A DNA stretch of 64,000 nt, from NCBI GenBank assembly GCA_903909435.1, contig CAIVVT010000255.1, positions 1-64,000 on the forward strand, read 5' to 3'. Each line of letters opens with the position of its first letter. Positions within the stretch are counted from its first letter, which is position 1. The position numbers were made by a program, and so were the translations under genes. The notes under the pieces were generated by a model, which saw only the letters and a program-made list of their open reading frames with translations, was not told the origin of the DNA and ran no database searches. This document shows, piece after piece, positions 15,720 through 24,344 of the stretch. This DNA is from an uncultured Acidobacteriia bacterium. Lineage in GTDB: Bacteria; Acidobacteriota; Terriglobia; Bryobacterales; Bryobacteraceae.

Positions 15720-18341
15720 GTGACAGGTCACGAAATCCGCCAGAAATACCTCGATTTTTTCGCCGCCCGAAATCATCGTATCGTCCGTTCTTCTTCCCTG
15801 GTACCCGCCAACGATCCGACGCTGCTCTTCACCAACGCCGGCATGAACCAGTTCAAGGACGTCTTCCTGGGCAACGAAAAGCGCGACTACTCGCGCGCCA
15901 CCACGGCTCAGAAGTGCGTCCGCGCCGGCGGTAAGCACAACGACCTCGAAAACGTCGGCTACACCCGCCGCCACCATACGTTTTTCGAGATGATGGGCAA
16001 CTTCAGCTTTGGCGATTACTTCAAGACCGACGCCATCGACTTCGCCTGGGAGCTTGTGACCAAGGGCTACGGGCTGCCCAAGGACCGCCTGTACGTGACC
16101 GTGTTTCGTGAGGACGACGAAGCCGAAGAGTTGTGGCAGAAGGTGGCCGGCGTCCCCAAGGACCGCATCTTCCGGTTGGACGAGAAGGACAACTTCTGGC
16201 AAATGGGCGAGACCGGCCCGTGCGGCCCGTGCTCGGAGATCCACTTCGATCTCGGTGAAGGCACGGCCGAACCCGGGCGCGAGCACGAGCGTTTCCCGCA
16301 GGACGGCGGCGGGCGCTTCGTCGAGATCTGGAACCTGGTTTTCATGCAGTACGACCGCGACTCGCACGGCGTGCTGACACCGCTGCCGCGTCCCTCCATC
16401 GACACGGGCCTGGGGCTGGAGCGCGTGGCCGCAATCATGCAGGGCAAGCTCTCGAACTACGACTGCGACCTGCTGCTGTCGATTGTCGAAAAGGCTGGTT
16501 CGCTGTTCGGCAAGCCCTACCTCGCGGGTACGGGTTCGATTGAGGATCAGCGCGCCGACACCGTGCTCCGCATCTGCGCCGACCACGCCCGCGCCGCCGC
16601 GTTTCTGATTCACGACGGCGTTGTGCCTTCCAACGAGGGCCGCGGCTACGTGCTGCGCAAGATCATGCGCCGCGCGCTGCGCAACGCCCGCATGATCGGC
16701 GTGCAGGATACCTTCCTCTACAAACTGACGGACTACGTGGCTGAGTGGATGCAGCCCGCGTATCCCGAGCTCTTGGAATCCGCACCCCGCGTCGCCCGCG
16801 TGGTGAAGGAAGAAGAGCAGCGCTACGCCACCACGTTCCAGGTGGCCGAACGCGTATTCCACGACGAGGCGAAGTCGGCCACCAACGGCGTGCTGCCCGG
16901 CCCGGCCGCTTTTAAGCTGTACGACACCTATGGAATGGCGCTCGACGAGCAGGAGGAGATCGCTCGCGAGTTGGGGCTGAGCATCGACACGGAAGGCTTC
17001 GAGGAGGCGATGCAGAAGCAGCGCGAGCGCGCCCGCGCCAGTTGGAAGGGTGCCGAAAAGACGCAGATTGCGCCGGTCTACCAGGAAGTGCACGCGCGCC
17101 TCGCGACGCGCTTCATCGGCTACGACCAGATGAGCGGAGCGGCGCAGGCGGAGGCGCTGATTCTAGATGGCGCTTCCATGGCGGAACTGCCCGCCGGAGT
17201 CGACGCCGAAATTGTGCTCGACCCGACGCCTTTCTATGCCGAATCGGGTGGCCAGGTCGGCGACACAGGCGCAATTTACGACCAGTCGCAGGAGCGCAAG
17301 CTCGCCCAGGTATTGGGGACCTACTCGCCCATCAAGGGACTGCACGTCAGCCGGATTCGGACCGTCGCGCCGCTGCAGGCCGGAGCCCCGGTTTTTGCCC
17401 AGGTCGACGTGGAAACGCGGTCCGCCATCCGCCGCAATCACACGGCTACCCACCTTCTGCAGGCGGCTCTGCAGCAGACCCTGGGCAAACATGTGAAGCA
17501 GGCCGGTTCTGTTGTGGAGCCCTCGCGCCTGCGCTTCGATTTCACGCATTACGCGTCCCTGTCCTCCGAGGAACGCGCCGAAGTCGAGCGGCTGATCAAC
17601 ACCGAGATTCTCGAGAACGTGCCGGTGGGTCTTGAAGTCATGGACCTCGACAACGCGCTCCAGACTGGCGCCATGGCGCTGTTCGGCGAGAAGTACGGCG
17701 ATAAGGTCCGCGTGGTCACGGTCCCGGGCTTTTCGCGCGAGCTGTGCGGCGGAACCCACGTCTCCCGCACCGGCGACATCGGGGTTGCCAGGATCGTCTA
17801 CGAAGGCTCCATCTCGGCCGGCGTGCGCCGCATCGAGATCATCACCGGCCCCTCGGCGGTGCTCTCGCGCTTTGAATCCGAGAAGGGCGAGCTAAACGCC
17901 GAGATTGAGAAGGCGCGCGAACAGCAGCGTCTGCTCGAGCGCCAGGTGGACCAGTTGAAGGAGAAAGTCGCCGTAGCGCTGACAGCCGAGGTTGAGGCGG
18001 CCGGGCGGGTGATCAACGGCGTTCACGTGGTCGCGACCACGGTAGAAGGTGTCGATCGCAACCAGCTCCGCAACATGGCCGACCAGTTGCGCAACAAGTG
18101 GAAGAGCGCCGTGGTGGTGCTGGGCACTACTACCGAATCCGGCGTCGCGCTGATCGCCGCCGTCACCAAGGACCTGACCGTGAAGGTTCATGCCGGCAAG
18201 CTCGTCGGTGCCGTGGCGCAGGCCGTCGGCGGCAAAGGCGGCGGCCGTCCGGATCTGGCGGAGGCTGGCGGAAAAGACGCTGCCGCTTTACCGGCCGCCC
18301 TGAACGACGTCTACTCGAACGTCGAGAAGCTGATCGGCTAG
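15720..18341 (+). CDS. alaS: Alanyl-tRNA synthetase
   Basis: Charges tRNA-Ala. The GTG at 15720, just after GGGAGG, gives TGHEIRQKYLDFFAARNH, which matches the usual AlaRS N-terminus. A longer frame from 15138 is excluded because it overlaps the zinc-ribbon gene and adds junk. The protein is 873 residues: class II catalytic core (LLFTNAGMNQFKDVFLG, GKHNDLENVGYTRRHHTFFEMMGNFSFGDYF read as two adjoining parts), editing domain with the zinc motif HTATHLL and CGGTHV, coiled coil, and a DHHA1-type C-terminal domain with GGKGGGRPDLAEAGG. A long palindrome follows the stop. Confidence 0.98.
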   Translation: MTGHEIRQKYLDFFAARNHRIVRSSSLVPANDPTLLFTNAGMNQFKDVFLGNEKRDYSRATTAQKCVRAGGKHNDLENVGYTRRHHTFFEMMGNFSFGDYFKTDAIDFAWELVTKGYGLPKDRLYVTVFREDDEAEELWQKVAGVPKDRIFRLDEKDNFWQMGETGPCGPCSEIHFDLGEGTAEPGREHERFPQDGGGRFVEIWNLVFMQYDRDSHGVLTPLPRPSIDTGLGLERVAAIMQGKLSNYDCDLLLSIVEKAGSLFGKPYLAGTGSIEDQRADTVLRICADHARAAAFLIHDGVVPSNEGRGYVLRKIMRRALRNARMIGVQDTFLYKLTDYVAEWMQPAYPELLESAPRVARVVKEEEQRYATTFQVAERVFHDEAKSATNGVLPGPAAFKLYDTYGMALDEQEEIARELGLSIDTEGFEEAMQKQRERARASWKGAEKTQIAPVYQEVHARLATRFIGYDQMSGAAQAEALILDGASMAELPAGVDAEIVLDPTPFYAESGGQVGDTGAIYDQSQERKLAQVLGTYSPIKGLHVSRIRTVAPLQAGAPVFAQVDVETRSAIRRNHTATHLLQAALQQTLGKHVKQAGSVVEPSRLRFDFTHYASLSSEERAEVERLINTEILENVPVGLEVMDLDNALQTGAMALFGEKYGDKVRVVTVPGFSRELCGGTHVSRTGDIGVARIVYEGSISAGVRRIEIITGPSAVLSRFESEKGELNAEIEKAREQQRLLERQVDQLKEKVAVALTAEVEAAGRVINGVHVVATTVEGVDRNQLRNMADQLRNKWKSAVVVLGTTTESGVALIAAVTKDLTVKVHAGKLVGAVAQAVGGKGGGRPDLAEAGGKDAAALPAALNDVYSNVEKLIG

Positions 18342-18359
18342 CGGATTGGGCCTACGTCC

Positions 18360-18417
18360 ACCGCTTCCTTACGGTCGCGGCTCCCACCGGCCGGAGCCGC
18401 GACCGTAAGGAAGCGGT
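18360..18417. repeat. Perfect 25-bp inverted repeat after alaS
   Basis: Arms 18360-18384 and 18393-18417 are perfect inverses around an 8-base centre. The arm begins ACCGCTTCCTTACGGTCGCG. There is no U-tract, so it is not a standard intrinsic terminator, although the RNA hairpin could end or stabilise the alaS message. The length and perfection look more like a dispersed REP-like palindrome. Only one copy is present in the window. Confidence 0.7.
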
Positions 18418-18533
18418 AGGCATCGCGAGCTCCCTTTTCAAGCGATCTCGGAACACGCCACCGCGCACGCCGAACGTTTCTGTCTCGTCTCGCGCACGTC
18501 GCGTCTCGATCCTCGATAGAATCTCATCGACCC

Positions 18534-18575
18534 CCCGTGGCGTCTCCCGCATCGATCGGGACCGGTAGCCACGGG
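18534..18575 (+). promoter_or_regulatory. Two-tier hairpin just before the ribosome-binding site
   Basis: CCCGTGGC (18534-18541) pairs with GCCACGGG (18568-18575). Inside it TCCCG (18545-18549) pairs with CGGGA (18557-18561). The structure ends a few bases before the GGAAGGA Shine-Dalgarno of the gene at 18592. It could modulate translation or be a coincidental 5-prime UTR fold. No ligand-binding family was recognised. Confidence 0.4.
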
Positions 18576-18591
18576 ATTGGAAGGATAAAGC

Positions 18592-19830
18592 ATGAGCAAT
18601 TCGACCGGAATCGGACGGCGTTCCCTGTTTGGCGCAATCGCGGGCGCAATGGCGTTGATGGGAGAAGAGCGTGCTGAGCAGGTGGCGAAGGACGCCCCGA
18701 TTCGACAGCGCGAGCCGCTCAAGATCACCAAAGTCGAGACGTTTCTCGTCAAGCCCCGCTGGCTGTTCCTCAAGATTCACACCAACGTGAAGGAGATCGT
18801 CGGGCTCGGGGAGCCGATCACGGAAGGTCGTGCGCTCACCTGCGCCGAAGCCGTGAAGGAGATCGAGCCGTACCTGATCGGCAAGGACCCGCGCGCCGTC
18901 GTGCACCACTGGCAGGCCATTTACCGCCATGCGTTCTATCGCGGCGGCCCGATCCTCACGTCCGCCCTGAGCGGCATCGACCAGGCGTTGTGGGACATCA
19001 AGGGCAAGGCCCTCGGCGTGCCGGTCTACGAGTTGCTCGGCGGCCCCACGCGCAACAAGGTCCGCGTCTACGCGCACGCCAGCGTCGATAATCCAGACAG
19101 CGTACGCAAGGCCATCGCGCAGGGCTTCACCGCGTTCAAGACGGGTCCGGCAAAGAAGCACCCGGCGCGCTTCATCGAGTCGCCCTCGGCGGTGGCCTAC
19201 GCCGGCGAGAAACTGGGGGAGTTCCGCAAACTGGTGGGCCCCGACATCGACATCGCCGTCGATTTCCACGGGGCGATCTCACCCGCCCACGCCAAAATGC
19301 TGATCAAGGCCATGGAACCGTACACGCCCATGTTCATCGAGGAGCCCTGCCAGGCGCAGAACCACGATGTAATGGCGGAGATTGCGCGTTCCACGTTCCT
19401 GCCCATCGCCACCGGCGAGCGGGTCTTCACCAAATGGGGCTTCCGCGAGGTGCTCGAAAAGAAGGCAGCCGTCGTGCTTCAACCCGACCTGTGTCACGCC
19501 GGCGGCATCACCGAGGTGCGGCTGATTGCCGGCATGGCCGAGGCTTATTATGCCACCATCGCTCCGCACAATCCGCTCGGCCCGATCTCGCTCGCCGCAG
19601 GCGTTCAGATCGCCGCGTCCATTCCGAACTTCCTCATTCAGGAACAGGTCTCGCTCGGCGAAGGCTATGTGAAGCAGCCCTTCACCGTCTCGGGCGGATA
19701 TCTGAATCTGCCCACCGCGCCTGGGCTTGGGGTTGAGCTGGACGAAAACGCGCTGGCCAACAAGCTCGGCCACGATTGGAAGAATCCGGAAGCCTACGAT
19801 GCCGACGACGGCAGCGTGGTGGACTGGTAA
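18592..19830 (+). CDS. Mandelate racemase/enolase-superfamily protein, D-galactonate dehydratase-like
   Basis: The 412-residue protein closely follows D-galactonate dehydratase (DgoD), which removes water from galactonate in the DeLey-Doudoroff route. Segments such as FYRGGPILTSALSGIDQALW and IAPHNPLGPISLAAG are shared. Metal ligands are expected at Asp224 (AVDFHG), Glu250 (IEEP) and Glu276 (TGERV), with acid/base histidines at His226 and His326. The first 25 residues contain GRRSLFGAIAG, a Tat-like signal absent from E. coli DgoD. It may therefore be exported, or the segment may be a relic. No kinase or aldolase of the pathway is adjacent, so the true acid sugar is uncertain. GGAAGGA precedes the ATG. 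Confidence 0.85.
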   Translation: MSNSTGIGRRSLFGAIAGAMALMGEERAEQVAKDAPIRQREPLKITKVETFLVKPRWLFLKIHTNVKEIVGLGEPITEGRALTCAEAVKEIEPYLIGKDPRAVVHHWQAIYRHAFYRGGPILTSALSGIDQALWDIKGKALGVPVYELLGGPTRNKVRVYAHASVDNPDSVRKAIAQGFTAFKTGPAKKHPARFIESPSAVAYAGEKLGEFRKLVGPDIDIAVDFHGAISPAHAKMLIKAMEPYTPMFIEEPCQAQNHDVMAEIARSTFLPIATGERVFTKWGFREVLEKKAAVVLQPDLCHAGGITEVRLIAGMAEAYYATIAPHNPLGPISLAAGVQIAASIPNFLIQEQVSLGEGYVKQPFTVSGGYLNLPTAPGLGVELDENALANKLGHDWKNPEAYDADDGSVVDW

Positions 19831-19835
19831 GCGTC

Positions 19836-20993
19836 TTAGACCTTCTGCTTGATGCGCAGCAGTCGCTCGCCGGCCTCGATCAGCGTCGCGTCGCGTTTGC
19901 TGAAGTGGAATCGTACATAGCGCGTTTCGCCGCTGTGGAAGAACACCGAGCCCGGCACGGGCGCGACGCCGATCTCGTGGATCAGCCAGTGCGTGAACGC
20001 GAAGTCGTCCGCAAATCCGCACCTCGATACGTCCACCATCACGAAGTACGCGCCTTCAGGGGTCGTGTACGGCAGTCCGATCTCGTCCAGGTAGCCCAGC
20101 AGGATGTTCCGCTTGCGCCGGTACTCGCTGGCCAGGTTCGCGTAGTAACTCTCGGGGTAGCGCAGTGCCACCACGGCCGCCTCCTGCAATGCGTGCGCCG
20201 CGCCGATGGTCAGGAAGTCGTGCACCTTGCGCACCGCGCCGGTCAGTTCCTGGCACGCCAGCACGTAGCCCAGCCGCCAGCCTGTAATCGAGTACGTCTT
20301 CGAGAGCGAACTGCAGCACAGCGTCCGTTCGAACATGCCGGGCAGCGAGGCCAGGTAAGTGTGCCGGTGCGGTTCGTACACGATGTGCTCGTAGACCTCG
20401 TCGGTTAAAACGAACGCGTCGAACTCCTGAGCGAGGTCCGCGATCACCTGTAGTTCCGCGCGGCTGAACACCCGGCCCGTCGGATTCGAGGGGTTGCAGA
20501 TGATCAGCGCCCGCGCACCCTGCTCGAACGCCGCTCGCAGTTCATCCGCGTCGAAATGAAACTCCGGCGGGTAGAGATTCACGAACAGCGGCTCCGCCCC
20601 ATTCAGCAGAATGTCGGCCATGTGGTTCTCGTAAAACGGCGAAAACAGGATCACCTTGTCGCCGGGGTTAATGACCGCCATCATCGCCGCCATCATCGCC
20701 TCGGTGCTCCCGCAGGTAGTGGTGAGGTGCAGGTCGGGATCGATGTAAAGGTCCATGCAGCGCGTCTGTTTGGCGGCCAGCGCAGCCCGGAAATTCGCCG
20801 TGCCCCAGGTGGTGGCGTACTGATGGTGGCCGTCGCTCAGGGCTTGATGGGCAGCTTCGACCAGCGAGTCGGGCGGTGGGAAATCGGGGAAGCCCTGGGC
20901 CAGATTCAAGGCGCCGGCGGCTTCCGCCAGTCGCGTCATGTTGCGGATGCAGGACTCTCCGATGCCGGTGAGCCGTTTTGCAGTTCTACTCAT
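19836..20993 (-). CDS. Class I/II aminotransferase
   Basis: A 385-residue PLP-dependent aminotransferase, most like kynurenine/methionine aminotransferases of the YbdL/KAT type. The PLP lysine is Lys232 in SSLSKTYSITGWRLGY, the Asn of the cofactor site lies in CNPSNPTGRVF, and the Asp-Glu pair is in VLTDEVYEH. The C-terminal Arg for the substrate carboxylate is in YVRFHFSKRD. No signal peptide; cytoplasmic. It ends five bases from the convergent gene at 18592-19830. The substrate is not resolved by sequence. Confidence 0.93.
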   Translation of the reverse strand: MSRTAKRLTGIGESCIRNMTRLAEAAGALNLAQGFPDFPPPDSLVEAAHQALSDGHHQYATTWGTANFRAALAAKQTRCMDLYIDPDLHLTTTCGSTEAMMAAMMAVINPGDKVILFSPFYENHMADILLNGAEPLFVNLYPPEFHFDADELRAAFEQGARALIICNPSNPTGRVFSRAELQVIADLAQEFDAFVLTDEVYEHIVYEPHRHTYLASLPGMFERTLCCSSLSKTYSITGWRLGYVLACQELTGAVRKVHDFLTIGAAHALQEAAVVALRYPESYYANLASEYRRKRNILLGYLDEIGLPYTTPEGAYFVMVDVSRCGFADDFAFTHWLIHEIGVAPVPGSVFFHSGETRYVRFHFSKRDATLIEAGERLLRIKQKV

Positions 20994-21053
20994 TCGTCCG
21001 TTGCCTAAGTGCGTGCGTGAAGTTCATTTAGTTTAACCGGAATCCAGCGGCGG

Positions 21054-22352
21054 CTACGGCCCCGCTTGCCCGGCCGGTACGATTGCCGGAGGGCGCCACG
21101 ACCCGTCCAGTGCCGCACGGCGCGGCTGATACAGCCGCAGCATCACCCGCACGCCTTCGCCGGGCTGCACCGGGAGCCAGTTGTATTGTTCCGCCAGCGG
21201 CAGCGACGGACCCAATGTGATGCGGATGGCGCCGCTGGCGGTCCGGTTCAGATACGAGGCGGAGGAGCGGATGGAATGGCGCGCGCCAAACACGGGCCTG
21301 CCGCCGGCTGTGTACACCGTGAAGGACCAGAAGCCGTCCACCGGGGGCAGGGAAGCGGGGTCGAAGGTGACCACATAACGCCGGTCGCCCCGCAGTTGCT
21401 CACCGTTGGAATCCGCGTAGCCGACCGCGTACAGCGCCTCGCTGCGGGGCATTGCGGCAAACACCTCCGGTCCACTGTGGGCGCGCGCGATCCGCTCCTC
21501 CAGCGTGCTGGGGATCGGCGGTCCGGCGTCCAGCACGACCCACCCGCCATCCACTCTCCGCGCTTGCCGCGTCGGCCGCGGGATGTCTTTTCGGGATAGT
21601 GCGATGGCGGCATCCAGCGCCCGTCGCGACTCCGTGTCCAGCGCCGCCGGATCGACGCCACGGTCCAGACTCAGGCCCAGCGGCGTCAGTCGCTCGAATA
21701 CGGACGACAGCAACTGGGGCGGGGGATTCGCCGGCAGCAGTTTACCGAGCGCATCGAAGTACGAATCGGGTAGGCGCGGGGGAGGCGGAGAGTTGGAAAA
21801 GACGAACCGGTCCTGCAAGTTTCTCACCTCCGCGACGTCGCCTTCGCCGGCCACGAACAGCCGCAGCGAGACGGCCACGATCGAAGTGGGGCAGGGAATC
21901 CGGCGCGCGCCCCCGGGCATCGTGCCCGTCCACCCGGGGGGCGTGAGCAGCAAAGTCGCCGCGCGCCCGTCCAGCTGCTTGCGGCCGATGATGGCGAAGG
22001 TCTCAGCCCAGGCGCTGACGAACTGGAGCATCAGGTAGCGCGAGCCCGTGGCCGGCACGTTCAGCGTGACTGGGCCGTTGGCAAGCTCCACCCAGGCGGT
22101 CGATCCCAGAGTGTCCTCGCTCGGATATAGCTCCTCCGCGAAGGCGGAGAGAATCTCCCGCTGGTGCTGAAAATGATTCATCGCGCCGCCCGCCTTCAGG
22201 TAGCGGTCGCGCCACCCCGCCATGGCGGTCAGCGTGTAGCCGGCACGAAACGCCTGCGCGCCGAGCGTGTCTAAGTCCAGCGGTTTTTGAGGTGCGGGCG
22301 ACTGCGCCAGCAGGCCGATGCAGGCCAGCAGCGCGAGAGCGGCGTGGCGCAT
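21054..22352 (-). CDS. Secreted DUF1254/DUF1214 domain protein
   Basis: A 432-residue protein with an N-terminal signal (residues 1-18, ALALLACIGLLAQSPA). It follows the two-part layout of this family. The N-terminal DUF1254 part includes STAWVELANGPVTLNVPATG and RYLMLQFVSAW. The C-terminal DUF1214 part includes LPPVDGFWSFTVY and the AEQYNWLPVQPGEGVRVMLR segment. These proteins are exported and common in environmental bacteria, but no biochemical activity is known to me. It lies downstream of the lactonase-family gene on the same strand with a gap of about 20 bases, so the two are probably co-transcribed. Confidence 0.85.
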   Translation of the reverse strand: MRHAALALLACIGLLAQSPAPQKPLDLDTLGAQAFRAGYTLTAMAGWRDRYLKAGGAMNHFQHQREILSAFAEELYPSEDTLGSTAWVELANGPVTLNVPATGSRYLMLQFVSAWAETFAIIGRKQLDGRAATLLLTPPGWTGTMPGGARRIPCPTSIVAVSLRLFVAGEGDVAEVRNLQDRFVFSNSPPPPRLPDSYFDALGKLLPANPPPQLLSSVFERLTPLGLSLDRGVDPAALDTESRRALDAAIALSRKDIPRPTRQARRVDGGWVVLDAGPPIPSTLEERIARAHSGPEVFAAMPRSEALYAVGYADSNGEQLRGDRRYVVTFDPASLPPVDGFWSFTVYTAGGRPVFGARHSIRSSASYLNRTASGAIRITLGPSLPLAEQYNWLPVQPGEGVRVMLRLYQPRRAALDGSWRPPAIVPAGQAGP

Positions 22353-22373
22353 GGAGCGATCAGACTTCGTCCC

Positions 22374-23516
22374 TCACGCCAGGAAGCGCAGGCAGACCGG
22401 CGCGCCGCACTTGGCCTCGTTCTTGGTGGCCTTGAGCGTGCCTCGTTTGGTCACTTCAAATACCGTGATGTTGCCCGAATCCTGGTGCGCGGCCAGCAGC
22501 CACTTGCCGGTCGGGTCGAAATTGAAATTGCGCGGAGTGTGGCCGCCGCTCGGAGTCGCCTCGACGAACGTCAGCTTGCCGTCCTTCCCGATTTCAAACG
22601 ACGCGATCGAATCGTGGCCGCGATTGGACACGTACAGGTGCCCGTTCAGCGGGTGGATGCGGATTTCGGCGGTCGTGCTCTCTCCCGTGAAGCCCTTGGG
22701 GAGCGTGGAGACGGTCTGCAGTTCCGTCAGCAGCCCGCGCCAACGGTCCCAACCGTAGACCGTCACGCTGTTCAGGATTTCGTTGTTGACGTACAGGAAC
22801 TTGTCGTTCAAATGGAACGTGGCGTGGCGCGGACCGCCGCCGGGAATGGCGCGCACGTACGCCGGGTTGTGCTCCGTCAGCGATCCCGCGTTGGTGTCCA
22901 GCTCGAAGATGTGGATGCGATCGGTCCCCAGGTCGCAACTGACCACGAAGCGGTTGTCCGCCGAGACCAGGTTCGAATGCGCGTGCGGCCCTTCCTGGCG
23001 GTGCTTGTTCGGCCCGTAGCCGGTGTACTGAAAACTGCTCACGGGCTCGCTCAGCAGTCCGTCCTTTCCAATCTTGTAGGAGGCTACGCTGCCGCTGCCG
23101 TAGTTGGCGACTACGGCCACCTTGCCGCTGGAATCGAGTGCGACGTGGCACGGGCCGCTGCCCTTGGAAGAAACCTGATTCAGCAGCGTGAGCTGGTTGT
23201 TAGGCCCGAACGAGAATGCGCTCACCGAGCCGGAACGTTGGCCCTTCCAGGAATCAACTTCATTCACGGCGTATAAGAAACGCTTGGAGACGTGAATGGC
23301 GAGGAAAGTCGGGTTTGGCGTGGCTGCGGCGAGTTCGGGTTGCGAAATGGCGCCCGTCTTCGCGTTGAAGCGCGCCACCAGGATGCCCTTGCTGGCACCC
23401 TTCGTGTAGGCGCCGATGTAAAGCGGGTACTCGGCGGGAGCCGGTTCCGGCTTGGTGGCGGCCAGCAGTGGTGCGGTCGCGGCAGTCGAAATGAATTGAC
23501 GGCGATTGAGACGCAT
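22374..23516 (-). CDS. Lactonase-family beta-propeller protein, Tat-exported
   Basis: 380 residues. The N-terminus MRLNRRQFISTAATAPLLA is a twin-arginine signal. The rest consists of repeated beta-propeller blades (LYIGAYTKG, FLYAVNEVDSW, GSGPCHVALDSSG, FLYVNNEILNSVTVY, HLYVSNRGHDSIASFEI), the pattern of the 6-phosphogluconolactonase (Pgl)-type seven-bladed family. Cytoplasmic Pgl acts in the pentose phosphate pathway. An exported version is more likely to hydrolyse an extracellular lactone or to have another role, so I keep the family name only. The next gene downstream follows within about 20 bases. Confidence 0.88.
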   Translation of the reverse strand: MRLNRRQFISTAATAPLLAATKPEPAPAEYPLYIGAYTKGASKGILVARFNAKTGAISQPELAAATPNPTFLAIHVSKRFLYAVNEVDSWKGQRSGSVSAFSFGPNNQLTLLNQVSSKGSGPCHVALDSSGKVAVVANYGSGSVASYKIGKDGLLSEPVSSFQYTGYGPNKHRQEGPHAHSNLVSADNRFVVSCDLGTDRIHIFELDTNAGSLTEHNPAYVRAIPGGGPRHATFHLNDKFLYVNNEILNSVTVYGWDRWRGLLTELQTVSTLPKGFTGESTTAEIRIHPLNGHLYVSNRGHDSIASFEIGKDGKLTFVEATPSGGHTPRNFNFDPTGKWLLAAHQDSGNITVFEVTKRGTLKATKNEAKCGAPVCLRFLA

Positions 23517-23571
23517 AGGGAAAGACCATCCTACCCCGATCCGAGGGTCGGGCGCGAAGCGCAGTGCAGGC

Positions 23572-24135
23572 TTACAGATTCCAACGCAGGATGGCCGGGT
23601 AGATACTGTCGAGCCCTAGCACCGAGACCCGCGCAGTCGCCAATGCGAAGCCTTTAGCCGCCCAGGGCGGCAGCCCCAGGTAGGTGGCCGTGAGAATCCG
23701 CAGGAAGTGACCGTGCGAGAAAAGAGCCGTGCGGCCCGGCGTGGCGGCGATGCTTGCCAGGACGCGCGCGGCGCGGCTCGCGATTTGCTCCAGCGTTTCC
23801 CCGTTCGGCACGGGCCCGTCCCAGATATTCCAGCCCGGGTGAGTGCTCACGTACTCCGTGCGCGTGATCCCGTTCAGGTCGCCGTAGTCCCATTCCTGGC
23901 AGTCCGGGTCGATCACGGCTTGCGGCAGATACCCCGCGATCTCACACGTCCGGCGCGCCCGCACCAGCGGACTGCACAGTACGCTGTCGAAGCGTTGGCC
24001 GGCCAGCTGATTCGACAGGCTGCGTGCCTCCGCTTCGCCCGCCGGCGTCAACGGCAGATCGGTGCGTCCCGTGTGCTGCCCGGTGGTGCTCCACGCCGTC
24101 TCACCATGCCGGATCAGCCAGATCTCGTCAGCCAT
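23572..24135 (-). CDS. Histidine phosphatase family protein
   Basis: 187 residues of the phosphoglycerate-mutase-like (branch 1) histidine phosphatase fold. The catalytic motif LIRHGET has the nucleophile His10. LCSPLVRARRTCEIAG carries the phosphate-binding arginine, and the second histidine is in LFSHGHFLRIL. I chose the ATG at 24135 because the fold begins at its fourth residue. A frame reaching 24333 would add 66 unrelated residues. Such enzymes include CobC (alpha-ribazole phosphatase) as well as phosphoglycerate mutases. The divergent cobalamin locus next door makes a CobC role conceivable, but this is only positional. Confidence 0.88.
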   Translation of the reverse strand: MADEIWLIRHGETAWSTTGQHTGRTDLPLTPAGEAEARSLSNQLAGQRFDSVLCSPLVRARRTCEIAGYLPQAVIDPDCQEWDYGDLNGITRTEYVSTHPGWNIWDGPVPNGETLEQIASRAARVLASIAATPGRTALFSHGHFLRILTATYLGLPPWAAKGFALATARVSVLGLDSIYPAILRWNL

Positions 24136-24344
24136 AGAGTTCCATTGTCTCCAATCGGCGTCAGTTGTCGTCGTGCTGGGCGCCGCCACCCGGCCGCGAG
24201 CGGCACTGGACTGCTTGCCGGGCGTCAACATCACCCGGACCCGCTGCCGGACAGGGCGTGCATCCAGGAACCATCCGGCGATAATGGACTGTTGGCCGTT
24301 CGCCTTGTCCGCCACGTCTCTGAATCGGCACACTAGGAAGTGGA

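Noticed and set aside
24136-24344. B12 riboswitch upstream of the CobQ-like gene
   Set aside because: The B12 box and the conserved core elements were looked for and not found. A covariance search would settle it.
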